A stretch of DNA of 64,000 nt from Pseudarthrobacter sulfonivorans. Its GTDB lineage: Bacteria; Actinomycetota; Actinomycetes; Actinomycetales; Micrococcaceae. Every line of letters begins with the position of its first letter. Within the stretch, counting starts at the first letter, position 1. Below are positions 1-11,100 of the stretch, piece by piece. The stretch covers positions 1 to 64,000 of the forward strand of contig NZ_JANFCZ010000001.1 in assembly GCF_024391045.1 (NCBI RefSeq), in the 5' to 3' direction. The notes beneath the pieces were generated by a model. It had not been told where the DNA came from. It searched no databases and saw nothing but the letters and a program-made list of their open reading frames with translations. Position numbers and translations under genes: made by a program.

Positions 1-1089
1 CTGGAGCTGCGGCTAACCCCGCCAGCCATAAAAGCGTTGTCTGGTTGGGGGACACAAGACGAACCTTCCGCCCTACCTACGTCTGAGTCGACAGAAACTC
101 ATGATGTGGCGGAAGGGGAGGCCGCGGTTTCGACGTCCAGCACGTCTGACATCGTGAAGGCTTCACAGGCTGCAACGGACGGGTATTCGGAAGCTCAGAC
201 AACCGATGCCCCCTTGGGCGAGCAGGCCGAGATTTATTTGGCGCTGCGTTCACTGGTCGAAGAGTATGCAGGCGGTGAGACGTCCCTCGCGGCCGTGGAG
301 ACTGTCCGAGGACTATTGGAAGCCGGTGTTGCAGCTGAGGCATTGAGCACGCGTCTCCTGGCCAAGATCGACCAGAAGTCGGCCGCGCTCGATGCAGCAG
401 CCGTTGAACAGGCGAAGCTGCGCCACCTCATAGACGACCTCGAGCTAGACGCCTGGGACACATGGGAGCAGCTCGAAGCCCAGTATTCGCGAACCCGAAG
501 TGCCCATGACGCAGAACTCAAGCTCCGGGCGATGCTGGCGAAAGCGGGCGGTGACGTCGACTGGACCCAGCTAGATGAAGCTCCACCTGCCGAGCTTTCC
601 GTGCCGCAAAACTTCAACAGCCTGGTGGAAGCCTTTGCTGACCTTCCCTATGTCTTGTACACGGGGGACAAAGACGTCACCGCAGGCCTTGACAACCATG
701 ATGCGGTTGGCCGCTGGTGTGGCATGACATGGAGCATTCTGGTGGCGCTCAACGACTACGCGCGATTCAAGGCCCAAGGGGACGATATCGGGGGCGTGCA
801 GGCTTACCTAGAAAGCCCTCCGCCAGGTGGCCGAACGTACCATCCTGGGCGACACGCTCGAGATGAAAGCGAATCCGTCAAGAACAATCCAAGCTACTCC
901 GTTCCGCGGACCTTGGTCGTCCCAACGATGGTTGATCCTAGTGGCGAGGCGTTTATGGGGGCGCATTTCCGCATAGCAAAGCATGGATTGGTGTCCCCGA
1001 GGCTGCACTACCTTGATGCGACCGCAGTCGCGGGAAAGATCATCGTTGGCTACATCGGGCCACACCTGCCGAACACGCAGACTAACTAG
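1..1089 (+). CDS. Hypothetical protein, 5' end outside the window
   Basis: The reading frame is open from base 1, and the first usable start codon (TTG at 37) has no clear ribosome binding site, so the gene most likely begins upstream. The first 70 residues are acidic and Ser/Thr-rich. Residues about 70-165 are predicted helical and charged, like a coiled coil. The C-terminal half (about 195-350) is a compact domain with aromatic patches around LPYVLYTGD and GRWCGMTWSILVALNDY. I recognise no named family. The gene ends tail to tail with the helD-like gene, overlapping it by 4 bases. It lies at the edge of a group of nuclease and helicase genes, so a defence-associated role is possible but unsupported by any motif. 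Confidence 0.6.
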   Translation: MELRLTPPAIKALSGWGTQDEPSALPTSESTETHDVAEGEAAVSTSSTSDIVKASQAATDGYSEAQTTDAPLGEQAEIYLALRSLVEEYAGGETSLAAVETVRGLLEAGVAAEALSTRLLAKIDQKSAALDAAAVEQAKLRHLIDDLELDAWDTWEQLEAQYSRTRSAHDAELKLRAMLAKAGGDVDWTQLDEAPPAELSVPQNFNSLVEAFADLPYVLYTGDKDVTAGLDNHDAVGRWCGMTWSILVALNDYARFKAQGDDIGGVQAYLESPPPGGRTYHPGRHARDESESVKNNPSYSVPRTLVVPTMVDPSGEAFMGAHFRIAKHGLVSPRLHYLDATAVAGKIIVGYIGPHLPNTQTN

Positions 1090-3443
1090 CTGTCAGGGCC
1101 TGAGCCTTCTATATTGTCCCAAAGGAGATCAACGACTCGCTGCTGAACGCTGGGGCCCATTTCGCGAAGAACCTCAAAGAAATCCCTGGCAATACCCTGA
1201 GCCACATGTTCAAGCATGGGTTTCAGCTCGCCGTTCGAAACCGACACTGCCGGTGATGCCTCGTCGTCAGTGCTGGGAGTATCCTTCTCGGCGCTAGTGC
1301 CCTGATCGCTTTTTGCGGCGTAATTTTCGATGTTTAGCGGCTCGGCCCCAGCTTTAGGTTGGCCGTCGCCGCCTTCTTGGGAGTCCGCAGCTGGGTCTAC
1401 AGCTTCGGTGGCACTGGGGACGATGAAGTCCGCAAGCATTTCCGGAACCCTGTCGGCGCGCAGGATAACGTCGAGATGGTGGACTGTACGCGTCAAAGCA
1501 ATGTAAAGGAGTTTGTCCCCTTGCGCTAGTTCCAGTATTGCTTCTGGCTCGACGACTACCACGGCATCAAACTCAAGACCCTTGGACTCCTCAGGGGAAA
1601 CCAAATTAATGCCCTGCGACAACCCACCATCGGCCGATTCGCTGTACTTGATTCCAGCTGAGCGGAATGCGGTGCGAACGGAAATCATCTGGGCTTCCGC
1701 GACAACCACGCCGACAAACAAGCCTCGTGAACTGTAATCCTTCACCGACATCACTACCGAGTCCATCAACTCGTCTGCGGCCACAACATGCCATCGTGGC
1801 TCTTCTTCGATCTGCCGCGGGAATGCCTCCGGCGCAGCCAGCCCGGGCGCTGCCGTGGCGAGGACTCTTGCTGCGACCGCCAAGACAGGTGCCGGGACGC
1901 GATAACCGATGCTCAGCTCAGCTTCAGTGAAGTTACCTTCGGTGCCAAGGGTCGTTAGGACTTGGTTCCAGTCTTTGCGTGAATAAGCTGAAGTTGCCTG
2001 AGCGATGTCGCCAACCACAGTCATGGACCCGTTCTGGCTGCGCCTGCGGACTGCTCGGAGCTGCATATAGGAGAGGTCCTGTGCTTCATCGACGACAATG
2101 TGCCCATATCGACTGAGCGTGCCACTAATTGCATCTGCCGCACAGTCGATGACGCCCAAGTCCGCCATCGTCCACGGCTCGTCCCCGATTTTCGGGACCG
2201 CTGGCCTGTAAAGAAGCCCAACTTCAGATTCTGTGGCGCCTGCTCGAATGAGCCGATCCTTCGAGCCGTATAACTCCCGAACAAACTGCTGGGGAGAGAG
2301 CGATGGGTACACCCTCTCGGATTGCTCTTCCAATGAAGCTCGGTCGATCAGCGGTGCGGAGTCCCTTCTTCCGGCGTCTATCCTGCCAGCCACGGCAGTT
2401 TGTAGGGCAGCTCGGAATTGAGCCCGACGGCGATTATATAGACCGCTGTTGGCGATACCTGCCAGGAGCTGTTCGACCTCCTCCTTCGAGACGGAGACAG
2501 ACAGTGCAGTATCGGTCCGTTTCACCTCAAGCCCATCGGCTGGGACGCGCGCTCGTCCACCCAGCCCCTTCTGGACGATTGACTCCATTTTTGCAGAGCC
2601 CTTTTTGCGCGCCACGTCTGGCGTGTCGAGGCCCCGCGGAACGAAGTCGCCCGCAAGCAACTGTGCAAGCGACTGTTGAACAACGTCGATATCTCCGAGA
2701 GTGGGCAGTACGCGCCGGATGTACTTTGTGAATGTCGGGTTGGGCCCGACGACCAGTACGTCTTTCGGCTGCAACTCTTCTCGGTGGTTGAACAGGATCC
2801 AGGACACACGATGAAGGGCTACGGCGGTCTTGCCCGTCCCTGGGCCGCCCTGAATAACGAGCAGTTGGTCCTTGGGGGCTCGGATGATCCGGTTTTGTGC
2901 GGCTGTGATGGTCCGCACGATATCTCTCATGAACTCGCCGCGACCACGCCCAAGGTCCTCCAGCAATGGGTCTTGCTCACCGACGAAAGTTCCCGCCGAG
3001 ATATCGTCGGAAAGCTCCTGGAAGATCACGTCGTTGAACGATTCGATTCGGTTAAACTTCGTGGTGAAGATTCGCTTACGCGTAAGCCCTCGTGGTTCTT
3101 CGTGCGTTGCCTCATAGAAGATTTCGCCGACTTGCGACTGCCACGGAGCAACAAGGAGGTCATACTTTTCGTCCCGGATGGCGACGCTGCCAAGGTAGAT
3201 GGTCTCGCCATCCTCCAAGTCCATTCGGGCCGTGGCGACCGCCTCGGAGGGCTCAAGGGTTCTGCGGTCCATCAGCGCCGCGCGCTGACTTGAGCGCTCG
3301 TGGACGTTGCCGCTGACTGTCGAGGAGCCGACGTCGGCGCGCCGCTTGTCGTAAGCCTGCTTTGCTACGTCAAAATAGTCTTGCTCCAGTGCCTTTTCGG
3401 CCTCAAAAGCGTCGTGATCTGTGTCCTGCAACTGTGCAGTCAT
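1086..3443 (-). CDS. HelD/HelR-like UvrD-family ATPase (RNA polymerase-associated helicase)
   Basis: A 785-residue superfamily 1 motor. Walker A GGPGTGKT is at residues 199-206, Walker B/motif II DEAQD at 452-456, a GDIAQ motif III follows, then KGLEFD (motif V) and YIALTR (motif VI) near residues 630-660. The N-terminal helical arm (LEQDYFDVAKQAYDKRR) and the segment GSVAIRDEKYDLLVAPWQ are typical of HelD proteins, which bind RNA polymerase and recycle stalled or inhibited enzyme. Some actinobacterial members (HelR) protect polymerase from rifamycins. The last 110 or so residues are an acidic, low-complexity extension after the helicase core. No rifamycin-associated palindrome was seen upstream, so an antibiotic role is not supported by the promoter. 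The start ATG at 3443 precedes the conserved arm. Confidence 0.88.
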   Translation of the reverse strand: MTAQLQDTDHDAFEAEKALEQDYFDVAKQAYDKRRADVGSSTVSGNVHERSSQRAALMDRRTLEPSEAVATARMDLEDGETIYLGSVAIRDEKYDLLVAPWQSQVGEIFYEATHEEPRGLTRKRIFTTKFNRIESFNDVIFQELSDDISAGTFVGEQDPLLEDLGRGRGEFMRDIVRTITAAQNRIIRAPKDQLLVIQGGPGTGKTAVALHRVSWILFNHREELQPKDVLVVGPNPTFTKYIRRVLPTLGDIDVVQQSLAQLLAGDFVPRGLDTPDVARKKGSAKMESIVQKGLGGRARVPADGLEVKRTDTALSVSVSKEEVEQLLAGIANSGLYNRRRAQFRAALQTAVAGRIDAGRRDSAPLIDRASLEEQSERVYPSLSPQQFVRELYGSKDRLIRAGATESEVGLLYRPAVPKIGDEPWTMADLGVIDCAADAISGTLSRYGHIVVDEAQDLSYMQLRAVRRRSQNGSMTVVGDIAQATSAYSRKDWNQVLTTLGTEGNFTEAELSIGYRVPAPVLAVAARVLATAAPGLAAPEAFPRQIEEEPRWHVVAADELMDSVVMSVKDYSSRGLFVGVVVAEAQMISVRTAFRSAGIKYSESADGGLSQGINLVSPEESKGLEFDAVVVVEPEAILELAQGDKLLYIALTRTVHHLDVILRADRVPEMLADFIVPSATEAVDPAADSQEGGDGQPKAGAEPLNIENYAAKSDQGTSAEKDTPSTDDEASPAVSVSNGELKPMLEHVAQGIARDFFEVLREMGPSVQQRVVDLLWDNIEGSGPDS

Positions 3444-3679
3444 GGTGCCCCCTGTGACTCGTGGAACAAATTAAAGCAGAGGGGAGCGACAACGACGGTA
3501 TATGGCATGCGCGTCTATGCGAAGGTCGACCTTGCGTCGAACGCCACTGAGGTATTGGCGGTCAAGACCGGCTGGATGCCAAATACGAATCGTCACGAGT
3601 ACGCGAAAAATTTCTGCCTTTCCGCTGGTGCAGGGGCTGTACGATTTACAGGCAAGAATCTGGGCAATAGCCTGGTCCA
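3444..3679. promoter_or_regulatory. Divergent intergenic region between helD-like and HNH genes
   Basis: This 236-bp stretch separates two genes transcribed away from each other, so both promoters should lie here. Its base composition is clearly less GC-rich than the flanks of the window. I see no strong palindrome and no rifamycin-associated element. Short frames on either strand look like chance. Confidence 0.4.
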
Positions 3680-4609
3680 ATGTCTAGTAATGCGGGCCGA
3701 GTGCCGGACGATTTCGATACGAGGCTTCGCGCTGCTGCTTTTGCCTGGCTCACGAGCAAAACGCTCCAACGCACAGGGAACCTTACTTACTCCGAAGTCC
3801 AGAGTTTTATTTTTGACGGACGGCCAATTCCGCTCAAGGATCGAGTCAAGGGGATATGGAAACCCGCAAGCTTATCTTCGGCACTTTCGATAACGACGAC
3901 CTATCGTCCGCCGGGGGTTCTTCGGCCCTACGACGATCTAATTCACGAGGATGACGGGCTGCTGAGGTATAAGTGGGAGGGACTCAAACGGGATGAGTCG
4001 ACAAATCGCTCGTTGAGATCGGCGATGCAGTCTGGTGTTCCGTTGATCTGGTTTTTCGGTGTCGGAAAAGGTGTCTTCAAGCCGATTTTCCCGGTTTACG
4101 CCGTCGATGAGGAAGAGGAGAACAGGCAATTCATTATTGACGCTGACCCCGCAGCTATTGCCGATCATGCGGAAGGCATCGCGGAGCAGTTCCTTCGTCG
4201 ATACCTCAAAGTAGAAGCGCGGCACCGACTTTTCCAAGCTGTCTTTCGTGGAACAGTGATGCGCGCTTACAAAGGGCGATGCGCGGTGTGCCGTCTTCAG
4301 CATGGCCAACTGTTGGACGCTGCGCACATCATTCCGGACCGCGACGAGGACGGTATTGCGAGCGTCGTCAACGGGATGGCGCTCTGCAAGATTCATCATG
4401 CAGCGTTCGATGTCGGCATTCTGGGCATTCGGCCGGACCTCGTGGTCCAGATACGGTCAGAACTGATGCGTGAAGTAGATGGCCCGATGCTTCGGCATGG
4501 ACTGCAGGAGATGCACGGGAAGCGAATCGCAGTGCCGAGTGCGAGAGCTGAGAGGCCACGAGAGGACCTTCTTGAGCGCGCTTTCGAGCGGTTCCGGCGG
4601 GCTGGCTAA
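3680..4609 (+). CDS. HNH endonuclease with N-terminal PUA/SRA-like domain (candidate modification-dependent nuclease)
   Basis: The 309-residue protein ends in an HNH (HNH_2-type) module: C201-x2-C204, AHI at 215-217, N231 and CKIHH at 236-240, giving the H-N-H catalytic set plus a zinc-binding cysteine pair. Residues about 35-150 (FIFDGRPIPLKDRVKGIWKP through LIWFFGV) resemble the N-terminal domain of McrA-like HNH proteins, which is thought to read modified bases. The two-domain layout suggests cutting of modified or foreign DNA, as in type IV restriction; this is inference from architecture. Base composition is lower in GC than most of the window, a sign of transfer. The ATG at 3680 lacks a good ribosome binding site; GTG at 3701 is an alternative start. 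Confidence 0.8.
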   Translation: MSSNAGRVPDDFDTRLRAAAFAWLTSKTLQRTGNLTYSEVQSFIFDGRPIPLKDRVKGIWKPASLSSALSITTTYRPPGVLRPYDDLIHEDDGLLRYKWEGLKRDESTNRSLRSAMQSGVPLIWFFGVGKGVFKPIFPVYAVDEEEENRQFIIDADPAAIADHAEGIAEQFLRRYLKVEARHRLFQAVFRGTVMRAYKGRCAVCRLQHGQLLDAAHIIPDRDEDGIASVVNGMALCKIHHAAFDVGILGIRPDLVVQIRSELMREVDGPMLRHGLQEMHGKRIAVPSARAERPREDLLERAFERFRRAG

Positions 4610-4615
4610 AGAGAG

Positions 4616-4930
4616 TCAGAGCTTGTCAATCCAGGTGTCTTCATCTCGATTGTCCCAAGCAGATCCCGAGGTGGGCTTGGACGGGAGGCTTCTCTCTGCG
4701 ATACGCCGGAGTACGAGGCGCACATCCTTTGCCAGAAGGTCTCTTATGGTAGTTACCCGACGGACAGTGCAGCTCTCGATAATTGCTCGCCGCTCGTCCA
4801 TAGAGTCGATACCAGCGGCGGCAAAGGCATCCCGGAGCTGCTGCACCTGGATGTCGCGGATTGGTATGTCGGCGAGGCCTTCAGGCACGTTGTCGGGCTG
4901 GGCAAAGATGTCAAAGGTGCTGTCGTTCAA
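4616..4930 (-). CDS. Small hypothetical protein, helical
   Basis: A 104-residue protein convergent with the HNH gene, 6 bases away. The central part (VQQLRDAFAAAGIDSMDERR, then VRRVTTIRDLLAKDVRLVLRRI) has the look of a small helical domain that recurs at the C-termini of phage single-strand annealing and related proteins, where a recognition helix pair is followed by a Thr-Ile-x-Asp-Leu turn. That likeness is weak. No catalytic motif is visible. Function unknown; its position between two nuclease-type genes is the only clue. Confidence 0.55.
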   Translation of the reverse strand: MNDSTFDIFAQPDNVPEGLADIPIRDIQVQQLRDAFAAAGIDSMDERRAIIESCTVRRVTTIRDLLAKDVRLVLRRIAERSLPSKPTSGSAWDNRDEDTWIDKL

Positions 4931-5124
4931 GGTGCTTCCTCGTCAATTTCTCAGGGCTCTAATCCTCCCATGCACCGGCTACTCCAAGGAAGCAAGGATA
5001 TCGGCGCGTGAACGTCCAGTAGCTCCCGGGCGGGCGTTGACGACTTCAGGATTGGGAGAGCCCTCTCGTGGCATTACTCTGAGCTAAGTTGATGGTCGGC
5101 GATCGCCGAAGATGGGGGAACACA
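4931..5124. promoter_or_regulatory. Divergent promoter region of the 104-aa gene and the DUF4011 helicase gene
   Basis: 194 bp between divergent genes. A purine-rich run GGGGGAA at 5114-5120 sits 4 bases before the ATG at 5125 and supports that start for the large gene. No clear operator was found. Confidence 0.4.
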
Positions 5125-8100
5125 ATGGGGCTTTCCAACCGCGAATACGTCGGACGTGCACTGGAGGCGTTGGCCACGGATCTTGGGTCGTACATTGCGT
5201 CCGTGCTTGCGGGCGTCGCGCCTGGCATCTCCTGGCCCAAGCTGCTGGAACACAAGGACGCAAGCGCGGGCCGAGCACCCACTACGTATTCCGCCTCTGA
5301 TCTGAGCGTGCAACTGCGGGTTATGACGGAACCGTTGGGATCCCTTGGTTATCCATTCAACCTCGCCCACGACGCCCGCAGCTACACATCGGAGCTCCGC
5401 CAGACCCGTAATCTCTGGGCCCATAACGAGGCATTCGACGACGCAGACACCTACCGCGCGCTCGATACTGCTGGGAGGCTAGCCAAGCACTTGGAGCTAA
5501 CCGGAGCAGCGGAAGAACTTGGCACTCTTCTCGACGAATTCAAGACGCGCGGAGAAGTCGTCTTAGTACCCGAAGTCACAGAGACGACCGTTGGAACCGA
5601 ATCTGATCAGCCGGTCGGCCAGCCCGACGCGGAAAACCACAAGCTCCTGCAGCATGCGGTGAGCGTCGAGATCACGGCGGCGGAGTCTCTCAGTTACGCC
5701 ATGGTGCACAACGGCTTCAAGTTCGTGCGGCAGATCAAAATCACCAATCCCGGTGTTGAGATCCGCGGCGCCGTCGTTCGGATAGAGGTCCATTCCAGCG
5801 CCGGCAAGATTTCAGAAGACTTCCAGCAATACGTGGATCTTGCGGCAGGCCAGGCCATGGTCCTGGACGACGTCGACGTGCACGTGTCCGCCACGACCAT
5901 GTATGAACTCAACGACAAACAGCCAGGGCGCCTACTGGTAACGATCGAGTCCGCTGCCGCCGGCGCGGAAGCCGCCGAAATCGGCAAGGGAGAAGCGAGT
6001 CTGCAGCTCCTCCCGGCCCAGCTCTGGATCGCAGGCAAAGGACTCGTTTCCTACGAATTCCTGGCAGCATTTGTCCAGCCACATCACCCTGCTGTTGCCC
6101 AGCTTGTCTCCGAAGCATCCGATGCTCTAGGAAAAGCCACGGGCCGGAGCAGCCTGGACGGCTACACAGAAGGCGCAGAGCGCGTGGACGACATCGTCTT
6201 CGCTCTCGCCCAGGCAGCCAGCCAACGCGACATCCGCTACAGCATGCCACCCGCCAGCTGGGGCTTGCAGGGCCAGCAGGTACGCACACCAGCCCAGGTT
6301 CTTGAGGGCCGCCTAGGCACCTGTCTCGACACCACAGTCGTGATGGCAGCAGCGCTGGAGTTCTGCGGAATCGCGCCGCTCCTCTGGGTCGTGGACGGTC
6401 ACGCCTTCCTCGGATACTGGCGAGAAGACATGACCTTGCCGACGGCAGCATCGGAGGACGCCCTCGAACTCGTGAGTCTCGTCCAAAGAGGCTTCATTGG
6501 CTTGGTCGAGACCACCGTGCTTACCGGCAGCCACCCGATCACGCCAGCACTGCTGCGGAGCAGCCCCGAATCTGACTACATCGAAACAGGCCACGACAAG
6601 ATCCAAGCCGTCACCGACGTCCGGCGGGCGCGATTGGACGGAATTTATCCTCTACCTGCGCGGACAACCAACGAGTCCGGGGCGCCCGTAGTCACCAACT
6701 ACGTCCCGGAAGCCAAAGCCGCGCCAGTAGCACCCGAAAAACACGGCCGGGGAGCGGCGCCCGGCCGTTCGACGTCGAGCATTCCGCCCCGGGTTACCCA
6801 ATGGAAGAACGCCCTCCTGGATCTCAGCCTCCGCAACCGGCTGATCAACTTCACGGACACCGCCCGTTTCCCGCTCGCAGTCCCCAGCTCGTGGATGGGC
6901 CGGTTTGAAGACCTCATCAACAACGGCACTCCCATCAGCCTGCTCCCGGCCAACCAGCTCAGCGCCATCCACCAGGAACGCGGGATCCGGTTCGGCAGGG
7001 ACCTTCCCCAGGACGAGCTGATTGCGTTGCTGAGCTCGAAGAAGGCCGTGTTTGCCGAGGTGACTGAGGACGCCTACAACGCCAAGATGCGTGGCCTGGC
7101 GTACAAAGCCAAAACCCAGCTGGAGGAGACCGGCGCCAACAACCTTTACCTGGCCCTCGGCAGCCTCCTCTGGGAACTCGATGGCCGCACACTGCGCTCG
7201 CCGCTGGTGCTGGTACCCGTGAACCTGACCTCCGCCGGAAAGCAGGGCCTCTATCGGGTCACCCTTGACGAGACGGGTCAGTCAACGCCGAATTACTGCC
7301 TGCTGGAGAAGCTGTCCCAAGCGCACGGGCTCAAGATTCCCGGGCTGGCCGAACCTGCCGAAGACGGCTCGGGCATTGATCTCGACGCCGCTTTCCACGC
7401 CGTCAGGGAAGCCGTCTCCGCCAAGGGCCTCGCTTTCCGGGTGGAGAACACGGCGGACCTGTCGATGCTGCAGTTCGCAAAGTTCCGGCTCTGGAAAGAC
7501 CTGGACGAGAGCTGGGAGCAGTTCGGGAAGAACCGCCTCGTGGACCACCTCATCAGCAGCCCGACCGAGCTCTTCCAGGATCCCGTGAAAGCAGCTGAGG
7601 AGCCTGACCTCGACGCCCTCGCCGCGACATGCCCGATCCCCGCAGACTCATCCCAGCTGCAGGCCGTTGCTTCCGCCGTCGCCGGCCGGACGTTCGTGCT
7701 CGAAGGACCTCCGGGGACAGGCAAATCCCAGACCATCACCAACCTGCTGACGCGGGCCATCGTCGAAGGTAAACGGGTCCTCTTCGTTGCTGAAAAACGG
7801 GCCGCCCTTGATGTCGTCCAGAAGCGTCTCGAAGAGGTGGGCATGGGTCCCTTCTCCCTTGACCTGCATGACAAGGGAAGCAAACCAGCCATGGTCCGCG
7901 CCCAGATCAAGCAGGCACTGGAGCTTAGTCTCAGTTCGGATCAGCAGCGTCTGGACACCGCTTCTACAGACCTGGCTGCTGCACGCCGGGGACTCGTTCG
8001 CTACGCCAGCCACCTTCACGAGGAGAACGGCGCTCAGCTGTCGCTGTACAGCGCGCGCACTAAAGCGCTGACTTTCGATCCCAGCGACCCTATGCTCCCG

Positions 8101-11100
8101 CTGACTACGCAGTTCACGTCCACCGCCGACGGCACTGTCCTCGAGCCGGTCCGGGCGCTGCTTCGGGAACTGCCCGAATTCACCGACAGGGCCCGTCCAG
8201 CAAAGAACCATCCGTGGCGCTTCCTCGCGACTCCACCGGATGCAGCCGACGCCCTTCGGATTACGGATGCGGGCCGCCGCATCGATGAAGCGCTCGACGC
8301 CGTCCGTTCAGTTGATGAGTTACTTTCAGTTGCGGTGTCGGCGACCTCCTCCTCGGAGCTTCGCGTCCTTGCTGCCCTGCTTGAAGACCGCAGTGTCCCG
8401 GTTGGGACACTGGACGACGTTAGGTCCGGTCAGTGGTCAGCCGGAGCGCAGCATCTTGAAAACTTGGTGGCAGCATTCGCGGCTGTGAATCATCCCGGTC
8501 TGGACAAAGTCCGGCCGGAGGCCATGGATCTGCCTCTTCCGGAGATTCTCGGACGCGCCGAGCAGGCCGCGGCCAGCGGCTTCTTCGGGCGCAAGAAAAG
8601 GCTGCTTGCGGTGGCCGCCGAGCTCGACGCCGTCATGCACCCGGGGGCCGGGATCCGGCCCAAGGAGCTGGTACCACTGCTGCAGAATCTCGCAAATACG
8701 CAGCATCAGATCCGTGGTCTTCAAACCGAGGCACATGGCATCCCCGGTGTGGCCGTCCCGGAAGGCTGGAACCCTCTTACTGAGCCTGCCAAGGAGGCCC
8801 TCAACCGCAGGCTCGGCTGGTTGCGGTGGGCAGCGCAGGCTGTCCAGCCAAGCGCCGGCAACGAGGCTCCGTTCCAGACCCGGCTGCGCGCGTTCCTTGA
8901 AAGCGGCCGACCGGTACATGAAAATGTGATCGCGTGGCTGTACGAACTGGCCGCTTCGTGGGATGCACTCACCGAAATTCCTGCCGTGGACGCTACTGAG
9001 CTGGAGCGGTGGACGGGAGCCACTCCGTTCTTGGAAGTCTGGGGGGACACTCGTGGAGCACGTGCCCTCGACGCCACAGGATCCCACAGCCTGGACCGGT
9101 GGCTTGAGCTGCTGCGCCACGTAGAGCCGCTGAGGTCTGTAGGGCTTCCGGACGTCCGGTCGTCGATCCTCAATGGTGAACTCGAAGCCGATGACGCGGC
9201 AACGGCCTTTGAACGGGGACTCGCCGAGAGCTCCCTGGAAGAACGGAAGCTGGCGACCGGTCTGCAGGATTTCGATGCCAGTTCCCACGAACGCGCCATC
9301 GACCGCTTCACGACGCGAGCCACGCTGGTCCGTGAGCTTCTGAAACGAAACTTGGCCGCCGGCGTCGTAAATTCCCGGCGCGTTTCCTCTTCGTCTACAT
9401 CTGGACGCATGGGGGAGCTGCAGCGCCAGCTGACCAGGCAACGCGGTGGCCTCACCGTCCGCAAGCTGATGGAGGGCTATGCGGACCTGATCACACAGAT
9501 CATGCCCTGCACGCTGGTCAGCCCTGATTCGGTGGCGCGGTTCTTCCCGGCGCGAGCGGATCTCTTCGACATCGTGGTCTTCGACGAGGCCTCCCAGATC
9601 CGTGTGGCTGATGCCGTGGGTGCCATGGGGCGCGGCGCGTCAGTGGTAGTGGTCGGTGACAGCAAGCAGATGCCGCCAACGTCGTTTGCTGAATCTTCCA
9701 GCGATTCCTTGGACGAGGTGGAGAGCGAGATCACCGCAGTCGAGGACATGGAGTCGATTCTCTCCGAGTGTGTCGAGGCGCGGGTCCCGCGGCAGTGGCT
9801 TTCCTGGCACTACCGCAGCCAGGATGAGTCCCTAATTGCGTTCAGCAACCAGCAGTACTACGACAGCAAGCTGTCATCGTTCCCGGGCCCGTCGCACGGC
9901 GCACCCAATCCGGGGATCCATGGTCACGGCGTGAACTTTGTCCGGGTCAACGGCCAGTTCCATCGCTCGGGCCCCTCCAAAGTCCTGCGCACCAACCCTG
10001 TGGAGGCGGCTGCCGTCGTCGAGGAGGTGCGGAAGCACTTCAACGGTGCCAGCGACTCGCCGTCAGTCGGCGTGGTCACGTTCAACCTGCAGCAGCGGGC
10101 GTTGATTGAGGGGCTCCTGCGAGACACGGACGATGCCCGGATTATCAAAGCCCTCGATGAAGATCCCGAAGGATTGTTCGTCAAGAACCTGGAGAATGTC
10201 CAGGGTGACGAGCGGGACGTCATCCTCTTCTCGACGGGCTTCAGCAAGAACGACAAGGGCTACCTTCCGCTGAACTTTGGACCACTGAACCGTGCCGGGG
10301 GAGAGCGCCGGCTCAACGTGGCCGTGACACGTGCACGCCGGCAGGTCATCGTGTTCTCCAGCTTCAGCCCATCAGAGCTGCGGGCCGAGGAGACGAGCTC
10401 CGTGGGCATCAAGCACCTGCGTTCCTACCTGGATCTCGCCGAGCAGGGGACGGGCGCCCTGCCCTATGACGGACGCCGTAGCGCTGCCGTGGACCTTCAC
10501 CGGGAGGAGATCGCGGACGCACTGCGGGACCGGGGCTTTGTGGTGGCCACTGACGTGGGATTGTCGGACTTCAAAGTGGATATCAGCGTTGCCACACAGG
10601 ACGCGCCCGGTCGGCAGTTGATGGCCGTTCTGCTGGACAGCCCTGCCTGGGCGGCCCGGCGCACGGCTGGAGACCGGGATGGTCTTCCCGGTGACGTCCT
10701 GACTCGGATGATGCGCTGGCCGGCTGTGGAGCGGGTTTGGCTGCCGGCGTGGCTTAGCGACCGGAACGTTGTGCTGGACAAGCTGGAGGCTGCTTTTACG
10801 AAGGCCAGTACAGCCGCTGCGGGGCCCGATGAAGAACCAGCTCTCTCCGGGGGAGACGAAGACTTGAACGACGAGCCGGACGCTTTCATGCCGGGCGTCA
10901 ATCCTCTTCCGCCAGCCTTCACTTCCGCGTCAGCTGATACGCCTGCCTCGTTGCTGTCTACGGCGGGTGGAGGATCCAGGCAAGCGACGGTCATCGTCGA
11001 GTCGGGCCGCCTCAAATACAAGCCATGGGCTGTCCGTCGCCTTGGAGGCAGGGACGTGCTGGACGCGCTGCCTTCCCGGCGTTCCGTGTTTGCCGTTCGT

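Noticed and set aside
3444-3679. Search for a rifamycin-associated element before the helD-like gene
   Set aside because: No matching GC-rich 19-bp palindrome was seen.
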